Notes under the pieces: generated by a model | What the model saw: only the letters and a program-made list of their open reading frames with translations | What the model was told of the DNA's origin: nothing | Databases searched by the model: none | Source of the DNA: Tigriopus japonicus | Lineage: Eukaryota; Arthropoda; Copepoda; Harpacticoida; Harpacticidae | Direction of reading: 5' to 3' | Length of the DNA: 64,000 nucleotides | NCBI GenBank assembly: GCA_010645155.1 | Contig: CM021319.1 | Span: forward strand, 8,032,618-8,096,617 | In this document: in pieces, positions 1 to 12,845 of the stretch | Position numbering within the stretch: the stretch's first letter is position 1 | How the letters are laid out: every line of letters begins with the position of its first letter | Made by a program: the position numbers and the translations under genes

Positions 1-2078
1 AAAACGCAGCTTGTGTAGCGAAACTTGATCAAGCACGGTTATTTCTACCCCAACTCATATGCTTCTAATTCTTTTAAACTTCTTCTATGCCTCTAGATAT
101 GCTCGTACTATACTTCCAAATTACCTCAACAGCCGACCTTGATTCTCGATACCTTTGCCTTCATTCAAAACTTTGAAACAGGAAATAAGGAAAAAGGACA
201 GCAATATCAAATTAGACTCTTTCCCCAAATACCATCTTGTGATGCCCTCCATTCCCACATCTATGTTCTACGTAGATAGATACTTACTTCCCTCGGGAAA
301 ATATTCAACATCCTGTGGTGTATCTTGCCACTTGTGTAATATCGTTAACCAATCTTCATAGAGTTTTACTCGTCATACGTAACGAGCCCAAGCTAAACTG
401 ATGGGTGGGATGGGCGATGAAGATGGGTATCGCCCTTGTCGAGTGGATCGGAATGTCTCGCAAGATATCTATCGGTTTGATCGCCTCACTATATCAAATT
501 CCAAGGCGCCACTAAGTTAAGTTCATAGTTATCAAACACTTTCAGACCATGTTATTATAAAATGAGTCCATCTTGAATGCGGCTCATTGTCGCCTGTAAT
601 TATTGCCTCGGAGTCAAGGTCAACCTTCGTCAAAGCGACCATCTCAACCATCCCCTCAATTCAATCGAGGGTCAACTTTGACCATGACTCAGCTGGACTG
701 TCGAATAAGTGGAAGACGACTCCGTGAAATCTTTCGTCATCCTTGTCTAGTTTGAACAATGCTTCTCGCCCCAAGTTTTTAGTCGGGGTTGGGATGCGCT
801 CGCATCTTTCAATATCGGAGTGTGTTATTGAACTTGATCGAAGTCTTTCCAACGCTTTTTGAATCTTGGTGGCTCTCCATTGTTTCAACTCTGAACATTC
901 ATCACTTGACTGATGATGATGATGGTACTCGAGCTCTCCTTTGGTTTAATACGGGGATGAGATTGATCCTATTCATGATTTCGTCATGGCTACGGGGAGC
1001 ATTCATAAGCTAGATGAAATTCCAAAAGTTCTCAAGAAGATGATATTTTGCAATATTTGCTGCGGCTGTAACATCACATCAAATTAGGGTGTTCCTTTGA
1101 ACTACGCTGTAAGGATTGTTAATTGTAGCAGACTTGTTTCGTGACAAGAGACAATTCTTCCTTGTTGCAAGGTTTTTGCTTATTCCCCTAACACTTTTTG
1201 TGTCCTGGCTTCTTACTTTTTCTTAATGAAAAGAAGAAGCTAAATGCGTTAGACATTTCGAAAGGTCACAATTGGACTTCATATCAGACCTTAACTCTGT
1301 TCGGCAATGTCACGGTTAAAGAGATTTGCTTCGGAAAATATCGGTGTTCACGCAACCTCTCAATATATAGATAAAGAAACGTCCAATAATGCGCGCATTC
1401 TTGTACTTTTAGGATTGCGTGTGTAGTAAAGAGTAAGCAAGTTAATTCAAGCGAGGGCGTTGCTCATGTTGAAGGTTAAAAAAAGGCAATTAAGCCAAAT
1501 ATAAACGGAACTCGAGCAATTAATCACACCCCAAAGCGAAAAACGCTTATGACTTGCCTTCGAATGTCCCTCCTCTTTTGGGAGCGATCCATGAGCAAAT
1601 TAAATTAATGTCGAGAGACGCATCCCCTTGAAAAAAAATGTTGGGATTCTCCCTTGGAAAAAGCACTCACGCCAATTCATTGATGCCCAACCTGTCCCTG
1701 TTTTATGTACATTCTTCAATTCTGTGTCCATCTTCCATAAGAAATGTGCTCCCTTCAACAGCCACATAGGCTCTGAACAAGACTCGACCATCGAGGCGAT
1801 CTTGGGCTTGAAATGAAAGCTTTTTCGAATCGGTGTAGCTGGAATGTTAGTAGGTAGACCCACAATGACGATCGTCGGTTTCTTTGGGTTCAGCCCGAGG
1901 CCAGACAACAACGTATCGGTCGATTCAGAGTTATCTATGTACCTTCTCGGTTGGGTCTCATCGGTCCTCCTAGAGCCTATTTAGTGGGAGGGGTCTTTAG
2001 ACACAAGATTAATTAAACCTGTGTTAAGATAACAGAATTGGCGCTCATCTCGTACTTGAAGAGAGCTCAACAATCGAA

Positions 2079-2120
2079 GCTGTCGGTTCATTTGCCAATG
2101 AACTCGTCTGGACCGACAGC
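2079..2120. repeat. Inverted repeat / hairpin
   Basis: GCTGTCGGT at 2079-2087 pairs perfectly with ACCGACAGC at 2112-2120. Inside it TTCATT pairs with AATGAA around a four-base loop (tgcc), leaving a bulge of nine to ten bases on the 3' arm. No transposon or target-site duplication is visible. Confidence 0.55.
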
Positions 2121-4459
2121 GAATTAAAATGATTCGTTTGATAATTTGAGATTAATGGGATGATTTTTTATGGTAAAGACCACGATGGTTTAAAGCTCAT
2201 ACTCACCTGTCACGAGATCTTGCCTGGGTTTAATAGTGTTCAGATCATTTTCTATGGTTTATAATCAGACCAAATTGCAGTGTCATGCCTCCAAAAAAAG
2301 GGGGAGGCACCCGGTTTTGAGCCAGGTCACGCCCATTTTGTCAAACTTTGGAGACAAATCGAGGAGGTAGTAGGTGCTAGTAGTTAAGCCAAGTGAGTGT
2401 CACTTCTGAGAATTGCTCTGACACCCTCGATAAGTTTGCCCTAAAACGGTGACTCAACTTAATCCAAGCATGGAATATTTTGGCACCATATTTTATGCAG
2501 GACCGCAACAAGTTGCCTGTTTTTCCTCTCCGAGATGAAGGACCACTGTGTAAATGGACTAGGCTTGCTTGAGGACCCACTTCAGATCCGACCCCCAAAA
2601 GGCTTTGTCCGAGTAAAAAGGAGTCCCTGTCAAGATTTATTATCGAATCTCTTCAATTAGGATCGACCAAAAATCGTCTTCCCAGTTCGCAGTTGGTTGA
2701 TGGGTTGGTCGGTCGGTCGGCGAAAATTTAAAAGTTTTCGTGGAAAACGAATTAGAAAACACGGCTATTTTCGAACTTCAAATTACAGGCTTGCCTGAAA
2801 CGAATGTGTTGTATGTGTGAGAGAGAAACAGACAGAACTCCCCCAAATATGTGAAAATGTGTCGACCTACCATCATGCATAGCAGCTTCACACAGCAGAG
2901 TTCAGATTGGTAAAAGCATGTTTAAGCATGAAATATAGAGGAAAAGAGGCCATGGGAAGACGTCGTTTTTTTGCCACAGGTTTCATAAAATTCATTATCA
3001 TGCAGATTATTGGGGGTGCTCCTCTCTCATTACTCCAATTGGTTCTACTTCCATATTAGTCGCACCTTAAACCTAAAGGTCATCACAAGAAGAGGTACAA
3101 TTGCCCATCTTCTACTGATTACGGATGGTTTGAATGGCTTTCCCACAAACTGTTTTGACTTGAATGAGCATTTTTCTCATGCGATATTTGCGGCCCATCC
3201 ATGAGTTTGAAAAGATTTGCGATACAAGCAAAGAAAGCAAACGTGTATTGGAATATTGTTTATTCCTCTGGATGTGTTTGTACTCTCTCAAAGAAACCGT
3301 GGGCAGAAAAAAAAATCCAATATGTCAAGAAAACAAAGGGTTCCATTTCGCGAAACCTGGAGAGCGAATCTGACCTTATTTTGGTTTCAGATGTATTTTG
3401 ATTCCAGGATAGTTAGTGAAGAGAAGCATTCTGGATTTTTTATCATTGGGATTGTTTGAATCGTACTAGACTTTAGGTGCAGTTTCTTCGAGACTGATCA
3501 AATATTGTACTTTATAGTGAGGTTGAATCAATCGGCAGATTTAAAAAAAGATGATTTACATGAACAAATGTTACAAAACAATAACATGCTCAAGAGTTAA
3601 GAACCAGAGAAATTCCGAAGACGATCATCATGATTTTTTTTCAATTTCAATTGTTGTTTAGTGCCGAAGTAGGAAAAACACATAGCATTCATTCTCACGC
3701 ATCACAATTGTTTTGTTATATTAGTTTATTTAGGGAAAATGTTCCCTCATCCCACGCATCATGTTTAGTGATTTGGTTTGTCCTTTGTCCATTTCTGAAT
3801 GTTCTTTTATAAAAACACGTTGGGTAACAACTTTCTCGATAGTTATTTTCCTAAATGGTTTAGGTCCAAGTGAAATGGTGGATAGCTTGGGTTAAGACAT
3901 CCTCTAGTTTTACCTGTAGATCTGTTTAAGATATTATTTTCCCTCAGACGCTTTGTAAATTAACAGAGATAGATTTTCTCATTTTAGATCTTTGCATCTT
4001 AATTCATATTTGATTAACAATATGTAGTTGTTACTAAATATGATTCCATACCTTGATATTGAATCGAATTGAGCGTGAATGGTTCATGACTTCATATGAA
4101 GTACGCACATATAACTTTTTCTCGGGAGTTGAACCGTCCAAACTTTGGTTCTCTTGAGGATCGGTTGATGGTCAAAATCCAATTAATGGGTCCTCTCAGA
4201 GCCGCTCATTGGAGTTGGACAAGGTCGAGCGAAATTGAGCGCCTATTTATGATGTCCCAGCTCTACTTCTAGAGAAAAACACCAACTAAAACGCCTAACA
4301 GAGTTAGTAATGGTGTTAAAGTCAGTAGCTCTGAAACGAGCTCGTTTTAATTCGAGATGAGAGCTCCTCCTCTGTTCATGTGTTTCTCCGAAGCCTTCCA
4401 AGAACACCATTGTTATCGACCAGTAGTCTAGGCACTAAACTTGGGGCACCCATGAGCTC

Positions 4460-4506
4460 AAAAAAGAAGAAAAAAGATGAAGAAGAAGAAGGAGGCGGAG
4501 GAGGCG
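4460..4506. repeat. Purine tract (AAG/GGA)
   Basis: An almost pure A/G stretch with AAG then GGA/GGC units. Confidence 0.7.
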
Positions 4507-5163
4507 ATTCTTGTGGTGGTTGTACATAACCAAATGAAAGGATTCCAGATCTTTATCGGGTTCTGGCCCCAACATTGATGACGGAGACGACGACAACACT
4601 GAAGGCTTTGGAGATTTTTCAAAAGGGCTCAAAATATACGACCTGCTGATTTTAGACTTTTGCCCCCTTCATCTCCTGTTATGAGCTAATAGATGGGATA
4701 AACGCTATTCTTTCAAATTGAATAATGGGCCTCTCATTATGAGGGACGGTTTGGTTGTCGTAGAACCCATCATTTCACGTTCAACGCAATCTGATCTACC
4801 ATAGAGCATCTCGATTTAGATGTATTACAAGTAACAAATCAAATTTCTGACTTCAATCACATCTCTAAAAAATCGAGGAATCCACAACAATCAAAATTCT
4901 TTTTTTAGCTTCGGCAGATGTACGTAGACGGAAAGTAAAATGCTGCTTGAAGACAATTTAAGATCCTTTTGAATTTGAAAGAAAGTATATGACCATCAGA
5001 AATATATTTTTTATTCTTCTCTTTCGATTCTGCAATATTCATGATACTACTGTTATTGAGAGAGATATTGATGTAAGTGCAAGACCTTCAGTGATTTTTG
5101 AGGAGACAAAAAACTCAAATTTCAGCCCAACATCTTGGCCAATCTTTAAGGAATTTTTAAGGA

Positions 5164-5275
5164 AGCCAGAGTGGTCACGCGTACTAGCGCGTTCTTAATG
5201 GTGCCGAGTGTAAATGCTTCCACAGACGGCGTAGGTTCGAATCCTGTTGGGGGTCGGATTGCAAAAAAAAAAAAA
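5164..5275 (+). repeat. tRNA-like element with poly(A) tail (SINE or tRNA pseudogene candidate)
   Basis: An A-box-like agccagagtgg (5164-5174) and a perfect B box GGTTCGAATCC (5234-5244) lie 70 bases apart, the spacing of a long-variable-arm (Ser/Leu type) tRNA. A T-arm stem can form around the B box. The acceptor stem does not close well. A run of 13 A follows at 5263-5275. tRNA head plus A tail is the layout of a tRNA-derived SINE or a retroposed tRNA. Confidence 0.5.
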
Positions 5276-8200
5276 TTCTAATGCAATGCATTGATATACG
5301 AGTGCCTTGGCTTTGGATAATAGATTCCGATACAAACAGAATCCAAGTTGATCGCCCATACCACCAACGATCGGCAGTGACCGAGATCTAATCTAATGCA
5401 CATCACGTGCGAAAACTGAATGACAGAAAGTACAAGAAACATTCGACACAACTCATTACTATTCCGCACAAGCCCCGAAGTCAAGGCCTGCCTCGATCAA
5501 CCAAATTCTAGTCATTGATGGACTAAATTTGTTATCAAAAAACTACCATTTTCCCTCAAAGTCGGTGGACTATAAAAACGGAGATATCTTGTGCTTTCAT
5601 CAATAAAATCAAGTGCAGTTATATGTCAAGAGTTCAAGAGAGTTTTACTTGAAGTCTCAAAGACAGGTTTGTTGTCATCAACTCTCTCATTATACAAATT
5701 AGCAAAATGTGACTTTCCTCCCAAAAGCAAAAATGTATCAAGTTCATTATTCTCATTAACAAAAGCTCATTTCTTTGCATTGAGACAACATACTTTTGCG
5801 TGCGTGAGTTCTACTTATTTCTAAACTTTCAAGCATTTTTGTCTAAGAGCCTCTCGTCGGCAAGACGGAATCAATGATCTAGTACGTACGTCGAGTGGGG
5901 GAAAAATTCGAGCATGCACGAATGGAACGCTCACTAAATACTAGTTACATAGATGCGAAGCTATTTGGACAAAAACTGATCTTGACATCCAATCTGGAGC
6001 GAAAAATGGCTTCAAGCCTGCACTCAAATTGGGAGGCAAACAATAATTTGCATGAAGGGAGGGGTCCATCGGAAGAACCATGGCTTCGAGAAAAATTGGA
6101 GGAAACCCCCAACAAAACCATCGCTTTGCGTGCGCTTGAACATGCCACATTGTTCATTAGTCCCATTAGAGTTTGTTCTTAAGTGATGATCATGTGGTGT
6201 GTTAGCTTAGCTTTGGACAAGATTGGAAGGATCTTTCTTCGTCGTTTCACTTTCCAGAATGGAACGGTCTGGGGAAAGTGGATTGGACAAGAAACTTGGA
6301 ATGCCGCCATCAAATTAGTTTGATAATCGTAACTTGATTCGATGTCTGGCTTTGTTTGGGGGGTTTCTCTCGCTCGCATTTTGCAGCTTCAAGAGATGGA
6401 GATTCTGTCAAACTGATCCGGAAAGTTGGTGGGTAAGAAAGCCAGTTAATGAAATAACTTGCCAACTTTGAATCGTTTCAATGCTTTTAGTGCCTGCCTT
6501 TCTTATAATGCTCGTGATCTGAATCGCAATCGCTTCCTGAAATGCCTCGTGTCAGTCGTGGTATTCGATATCTTCTTTCGATTCGAACTTGCCTGCCAAA
6601 AACTTGGGCTCAGAGACAGAGTACAATAAAGGAACTTGGAACAGGGAATGGTAGGTTCCGAGAGTTGTGGAACACGATCGGAACACGGCCTTTCCGAAGA
6701 ATAAATTGCAATCCTCGTTCAAAAAAGAAAAAGCTAAGCCCTCCTGCAACTTACGAGCCAATGTTTAGAGTGGAACGGATTGTAATGTTCTTCAGGGACA
6801 TGGAAAATTATCCTTATTGTGTTTTGTTTGTGCTTGGCACAATAAACGCCGTTGCCTAAATTGCATATTAGATGTGGCGTGGCACAGTTCGGTGGACAGG
6901 TGCTTGGACAAGTTTTTGGAGGCGGCATTTCTGGCGTGTATCATGATGTATTCCCCTTGCTACCTTCACGGCTACTTCCACGCCAAAACAAGAAGGTACT
7001 GATTAAATACCCATCATCCATAGATTAATCACGGCTCCCTAGACAGCGCCCTCTTTGCCTCACCATCACCTCGACCATGGCGGCGTTGTTGTTGTTGATG
7101 TTGTTGTTGCTATTACATGAACTATCACTACTGCCTTGTCTCACTCAAACAAGATGATGGGTTGGCAAAAATTTACTCTCCAAGTTCTCTCTCTCTCTCG
7201 AAAGAATTTCTCATTCCGGATCTCGACTGAAGAGACATTCATCACAAGTTTTTCTGGCGACTTTGCGGCATGCTTGAGTTCCTCCCCCTTGTCCAAAGAG
7301 TTTGTCGAATGCTCATTTTCAAAGCTTGCTTTGGCAACATGGTTGAAAACAGCTCACTACTATTAGAGCTTTATCAGTAGTTCTTATTTGGTCTAGTACA
7401 ACAAGCAATTTCTCAAGGGCATGGGTTTCGTATTGTTCCCGGAAACTCAATTTGCGGCATGGTCATTTTGTGGGCTATTTTTCCAAGTTTATGGGATGGA
7501 AAAAAAACACTTTTAATTTTGGAGAGCTTCTCTGCCGAATTATTATCGCCCCTGATTAATGCCCATTTAATTGCCTGTTGTGTTTGGCCATCCACTAAGA
7601 AAAAACACCGGCAATACGTTGAAGAGTGATGGCGTAAGCATGCAAACACGGACAGTTAAAAATTGAGCATCTAAAAACACCAAAGATGGATGTTCTTTGA
7701 TTGAGTGATTAGAAGCTCAAGCCATCTTTCTTATTGGTCTCAGAGAGGAAATTTGGTGTTCCTTTTAATTATCTTTTCTTACTAACTAGGCCATGGTCAC
7801 ATAATATTATAAGACATTTGTTCTTTGCGACAGATGTCTTTCCGCGAGGTCAATCAATTCTTAAAAGTTTTTTACATGGACAAAAAAGTAAGGCTAATTG
7901 AATAGAATAAGGTATTGTGACACTTTTGAAGTCATTTTCAATGACTTTCTGCTATGTATGTAAAACCGCAAAATGAAAAGCTGCTTAAACAGAATGTTAA
8001 AATGAGTTGCCTAATACACGTTTTTCCAAGTTGTCTTGACAAGCGAAATAATTTAGTCAGTAAAAGACCAACTAACAATTTCACGACCCCTTTTTCAAAA
8101 ATGTTCATGTCCATCTCTTTTTTTTCCTCATCAAATTTGCAATTAAAACGCCATGTTTAGCTAGCATTTGGGTCGAAGCTAAAAATTTGCCAAATCTTCA

Positions 8201-10194
8201 CCAAGTACATAATGATACCACGACGATAACGAATTTGAAGGGATGAGGAGGATATTTCATTTGACTCGGAGGTACACATTTAGGGATCAAATTTGCCAAC
8301 CTTAATCACAAGTCTTGTGACAATCTGTTTTCAGACACGGAGGAGATGGATAAGACGAGCTAACTCGGTTTGTGAACTACCTCATCTTTCAAAATTTCAT
8401 GTTCGAGCCCTTATTAAATTGTCCACTTTTGTCTGTGTCCATCCAAAAGTCATTTCCCTCCAATTTTTAGCTTCGAGAGCTTCTTGATGGCACTAACACT
8501 TGTCATACACCACGAAGGCATCACTGTAATTCCCAGGTGTTTTTGGGGTGGAACTCGTGTAATTTTGTTAATAGCCTTCCTGTAATTAATGAAATTGTTT
8601 TCCAAGGGAACCTACCTAGACTCCCTTGGTTTGACTCTCGTCTTGTCCATTTTTTATTGACTCGGCTGATTCGTATTCTGTGGTTGGACATTGAATGCAT
8701 CGCTTATGACCTGAAGGGTCGCCAATTGTGTAGACTACATTGAAAGAGAATGATATTCTCTCCGTAGAAGAGCGTGGAATGTCCAGAAATGGATGGATGA
8801 CACAATGGTTTTCAATCGTCAATGACGGAGAATGAACAATCCGAGGATGGGAACTACCATCCATGTGGGATGGAGATCGAGGATTTTCCGCTTTGGCAGC
8901 CCAACTATGGCAGTTATTTCCATTGTTTCGACTTTTACGACGAGAATGTCAAGCATGTTGGGTTGTCTGCAACACCAGCTTTGGGAACTATTGGTTTGAC
9001 CATTTCAACAAATTTTTGCTTTTCAAATCTTGCAATGCAGCTTTTATGGCTTTACTACCATCCGACTCAACGCCAAGGGCATCACTTGTTCTTCTTTTTC
9101 CAGCTTTAACAAGAACAGTTCAACTCAAGACTAAACCAGAAGTGTTCGTTCGGAGTACACATGTACGTAGGTCCGTAGACAACGATTGTACATAGTGCTC
9201 GTGAGGTTGGATGATCTTTCATATCGCTCTCTGTTTCGCTCTAATTGAATCCATTGATGTCGGTGAAAGGGTAGGATGGTTGTTGTTGATGATGAGAGAA
9301 ACTTCTTGGTCCTTCTTTGTGGTTGGTTGGCAGTTCGCACATGCGGCAGATTCTCGTTTTATCTGACAAACAGGGTCTCATCTCCAAGCTGAACCACAAA
9401 GAGATCAATTAGAGAACTGACAAGTGAAAATACGAATTACGCACCCCGCTCAATTGAGAGAATGACAAGGGAGAAAATCGAACCAGCCAAACAGATTCCA
9501 CCTGATATCAAAGTGGAGTAACACGACGGAGCCTTTTCTCACCCGAGATTTATCGGTATAAGAAGGGTTAAAGCACGTGTCTCGAGCCATTTGAAAGTCA
9601 GTGTAGCTGGATTACGATTGTCGAGTCATTGTGGCAAAAAATGAAAGGACATATTACACACACACACGTTATGGCGTTAGCTTCATGGAAGATGCTCCAA
9701 TTCTGGATTGCACAGATGCTGAAGGACAATTTGTACCGTTTTGAAGGCGTTGAAAATATGAAACATCATGGCAGAAAATTTCCTTCTTTCGCTGTGTTTG
9801 AACCACAATTAGATTGGATGGGAGATCCCCCGCTACTTCTCAAGATCGAATCAGTTTGGCTTGGATCCATAATTCTCAAGGGTTACATGATAGCCGAGTA
9901 CAGACTACAGTTTGGAGGCACTGTCTATAAGAAGCATCTAGTACCTCAGATCTATCTGTATGTGTATGTGTGCCCAGTACATTTTCGTAAGTAATGTTGT
10001 GGTGGATGACCGTGTTGGAGGTTATTATCATTACAGTCTACGTGACTTGAGCTGGGTTGTTTTGGGGAGAAAGACAATGGGGGCGAATCTACAAATCCCC
10101 ACCTACTGTGTAATGGACTTGGGGATGGGATAGTGTGCCCGCCATGAAATGTTTTCCTACTCCTCTCTCTCTTGCCCTCACGACCACATGACCA
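5276..10194. other. Stretch without a supported gene
   Basis: Frames up to 121 codons occur (9629-9994 is the longest) but none shows a domain, a splice context or convincing composition. It also holds the GTT repeat at 7084-7109. A TATAAAAA at about 5572 precedes no usable ATG frame. Confidence 0.55.
7084..7109. repeat. (GTT)n simple repeat
   Basis: About eight GTT units with one GAT interruption. Confidence 0.75.
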
Positions 10195-10680
10195 CTACAC
10201 ACATAGAGTGAGTACCAGTGTAGGTACTTCCACAAACTGATCGACTGACTTGTCCGCTGTTTGTTCAAGCAGGATTGAAATGATGTCAAAGACAGCCTCC
10301 ACAGCATCTTGAGCTCCTCCTCCCTTTGCTGGGAAACGAAGGCTTGGACAATAATCTGGAGAAACAATGGATTTCCCTCGTTCAGCAGGTCTTCCATCAA
10401 GTGTGCGGTTGAGATCTTATCACGGAGCTTGTCTTCTTGCGACTGTTCCTCGAGCTAGCAAAGCGGCATATCGCACATTGAAATCATAGTCACTCAATGG
10501 TCGACAAAAAGATCTGACGGACAAAATTTGGAGGTGGGCAGCATCCTTCTCTCGTCCCAGACACTTCCAATGTATCTCACAGAGCCTTTATGTGTACCAT
10601 TCTAAGCACTTTTGAAGCTCGTCTGTATGAGTTGGGCTTGTGCAACTAAAAACGTTGGAAATGGACATGAATCGCCTTGA
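10195..10680 (-). pseudogene. Decayed coding fragment of an alpha-helical (HEAT/ARM-like?) protein
   Basis: Protein-like sequence continues across this minus-strand stretch only if the frame is switched. One segment (10583-10441) includes REKDAAHLQILSVRSF and SDYDFNVRYAALLARG. Near 10450 the sense moves to another frame with EDKLRDKISTAHLMEDLLN and PLFLQIIVQAFVSQQ. Near 10315 it returns to the first frame with DAVEAVFDIISILLEQ and SVDQFVEVPTLVLTL, ending at TAG (10197-10195). The two shifts compensate each other. A TAA at about 10585 and a further shift separate more upstream sense (ELQKCLEWYT, FLVAQAQLIQ). The leucine-rich amphipathic pattern suggests helical repeats. I cannot name the family. 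An assembly with indel errors in a live exon would look the same. Confidence 0.45.
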
Positions 10681-10699
10681 TCACACTTGACATCCATTC

Positions 10700-10963
10700 T
10701 TAAGCCGAAGCATGAGTTGATAATATGCAGCCAATTAAAGGTGATTGACCACTGGAGCTCGAAATGGAATGTCTTCTCTTCTCACGAACGGCCTGAGAAA
10801 TTAAAATCACAGGGATTATGTAGTCTCCAAAAGAATCTATTGTATGTGCAAGTTTGATTCCAGGAAATGCTTGATTCGTTACGCAATTGTTAAAGTTTAG
10901 GAAAAGGAAGAGAACCAGAAGGCACGAGTTTTTGAATATCAGGATTGCTCGTTCCTCTGACAT
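10700..10963 (-). CDS. Unrecognised small ORF next to the 10.2-10.7 kb fragment
   Basis: The frame starts at ATG 10963 and runs 87 codons to a stop at 10700. An early hydrophobic run, SCLLVLFLFLNFNNCV, could be a signal or membrane segment. The following part, AFPGIKLAHTIDSFGDYIIP, looks moderately protein-like, then comes a Ser-rich basic end. It lies 20 bases upstream of the decayed fragment on the same strand and may be part of the same broken gene. No family is recognised and chance is not excluded. Confidence 0.15.
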   Translation of the reverse strand: MSEERAILIFKNSCLLVLFLFLNFNNCVTNQAFPGIKLAHTIDSFGDYIIPVILISQAVREKRRHSISSSSGQSPLIGCILSTHASA

Positions 10964-11297
10964 CAATATTCAAATCGCCTCTCAAACCACAAACACTTGT
11001 ATGGTAGGGGGTGGACATGCCTTCAGTATACACAGACCACGCACCAAGACAACCACACCATGGTCACACAACCAATCGCGAGACTGAGAATCTCGACCTC
11101 TTCAGCAAAAGACCCATTGGTTCAGTCAAGAAGCTTGAGCTCAGGTATGCCACTTTGGCATATCTGAATTTTTTCTCCTTCCAAAGTGTCCCCTGTGCTC
11201 TATGGAAGGAGGTAAAACGCAATCATGAGTCAGTCCACTGTGACAGAGATCGAAGAAGGTTGGAGAATCGTCAACGTGTGGAGCATTTCGGCTGATC

Positions 11298-11313
11298 TCG
11301 TGGAATTCCACGA
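11298..11313. repeat. 16-bp perfect palindrome
   Basis: TCGTGGAATTCCACGA is its own reverse complement. It lies inside otherwise unassigned sequence upstream of the decayed fragment at 10.2-10.7 kb. Confidence 0.6.
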
Positions 11314-12802
11314 AATTTTCTTCCTCATCGCCAAAGCATGTGACCTTTGTGAAGTTGGACTCAACAACAAGAGACAACAGATGCGTATCTTGAACAGCAT
11401 TTTTATGTCTTGATTCCTTGATTTTGAATACGTGGTCGGAGGGGTTCGTTGTTTGGTTTTGGGTGACTTTAAGATATAAAACCTATAAAACGACGGGATA
11501 GGGATGAAATCACAGGGATGCCGTTTCATTATTATTCATGGAAATACTATGCGATATCGTCCACTGCTTATCCTGATTTGAGACAAGTGGCCAAGTTGGA
11601 TCAAGTTGAAATGAATATGCAAAAAGCTACCCCAAAGAGGTTCTTCGCCAATCAGTCTTGGTAGTGCTACTAAAAAAAGTGCAAAAGAGGTGTTGGAAGC
11701 CATAAAATTTATTTTATGGCCAAACACAAATTCGGTCCAATCGAGCATGACTTTCTTTCCATGTACTTGTGTATCAAGTTGGCTTGTTTAATCAAATGCT
11801 CGATTGCCATCGGTCAGATTAGTCAAGTTCGTGACTTTGTTAGTTTGCAACTCTATCATTTGCCCAAACTCGACTGGAAGTTGGAGGCACGATCGAAAAT
11901 AAAAGCTTCCAGTTTTAGTGCCAATCAAATCTCGGGTGAGTGAATTTGGTGGTGAACTTTTATTGTCCTGGAGTGAGAAAGAAAGGTTAGGAGGAATTCA
12001 ACCCTTGAGTGCGTGCGCGTCCATGTCTGCTAGTCGGGATTGATGAGGCTTTTTTCGTCGATGTTTGAACTCACACTAAAATTGAAGATGACAGTTTTAT
12101 AGTTGAGATGGCCAGCCGGGGTGATTTGTTGGAGGATTAAGAAGTTCCAAGGGACGAACAAGAAGACGATGAGGATGAAGATGATCAGGCTTGCTTGTAC
12201 TCGTCAGTCGAGGTATCGCATGGAAACAATTTCCAAAGCCTTCAACGACTTTTGCCCCTCTCTCCCTCAAATATTAAGAGATCTGAAGCTTGATCAACTT
12301 GCGTGAGTGGTCAGCTTCCTCTTGTATCGATTTCGTTTTTATTTTTGTCTGAAACAGTATCACATGGGGAGGCTTAATTTAAATGTTCGTCCCACTTGCT
12401 CGGTACAATATTGAACATGCAAAGCACTTGACTAAAATCGCTTTAGCTCACGGGGGAGTCTTTTTCCACGGAAAATAGAGCGCTCAAGCCTTAAAAGTAA
12501 CTATATGCAAGGTAGGTTAAAACCAAATCATTTGCATCAAGAAAAGATCCAAACCTTGATTCATATAAAAAAAAGTACTGGAGTTCCAAAGTCGAAATGT
12601 CATCAGTCTGATCTCGATATTGCTTTAATGGAGGGCAACTTCATAACTTCATGGATCAAGGGTTGTTGAGAGTTTAATAGGAATGGCGCTGTTGTGAAGC
12701 ATATTTCACCTCTGCTCACTAATATTGGTGCTTGGGGGAAAATAACATTTTAACGGGATGAAGCCAAGTGGAACTGGCACTCACTTGGGATCAACATTTA
12801 GC

Positions 12803-12845
12803 GAGAGAGAGAGAGAGAGAGAGAGAAAGAACGAAAGAAAGAAAG
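12803..12845. repeat. (GA)n / (GAAA)n simple repeat
   Basis: GA units run from 12803 to about 12826 and pass into GAAA/GAAC units to 12845. Confidence 0.85.

Larger units (their letters stand above)
1..5163. other. Stretch without a supported gene
   Basis: Only short frames broken by stops are present. Apart from the hairpin at 2079-2120 and the purine tract at 4460-4506 I see nothing I can support. Confidence 0.6.

Noticed and set aside
5566..5824. TATAAAAA followed by a 77-codon plus-strand frame
   Set aside because: The frame has no ATG at its start and no family similarity.
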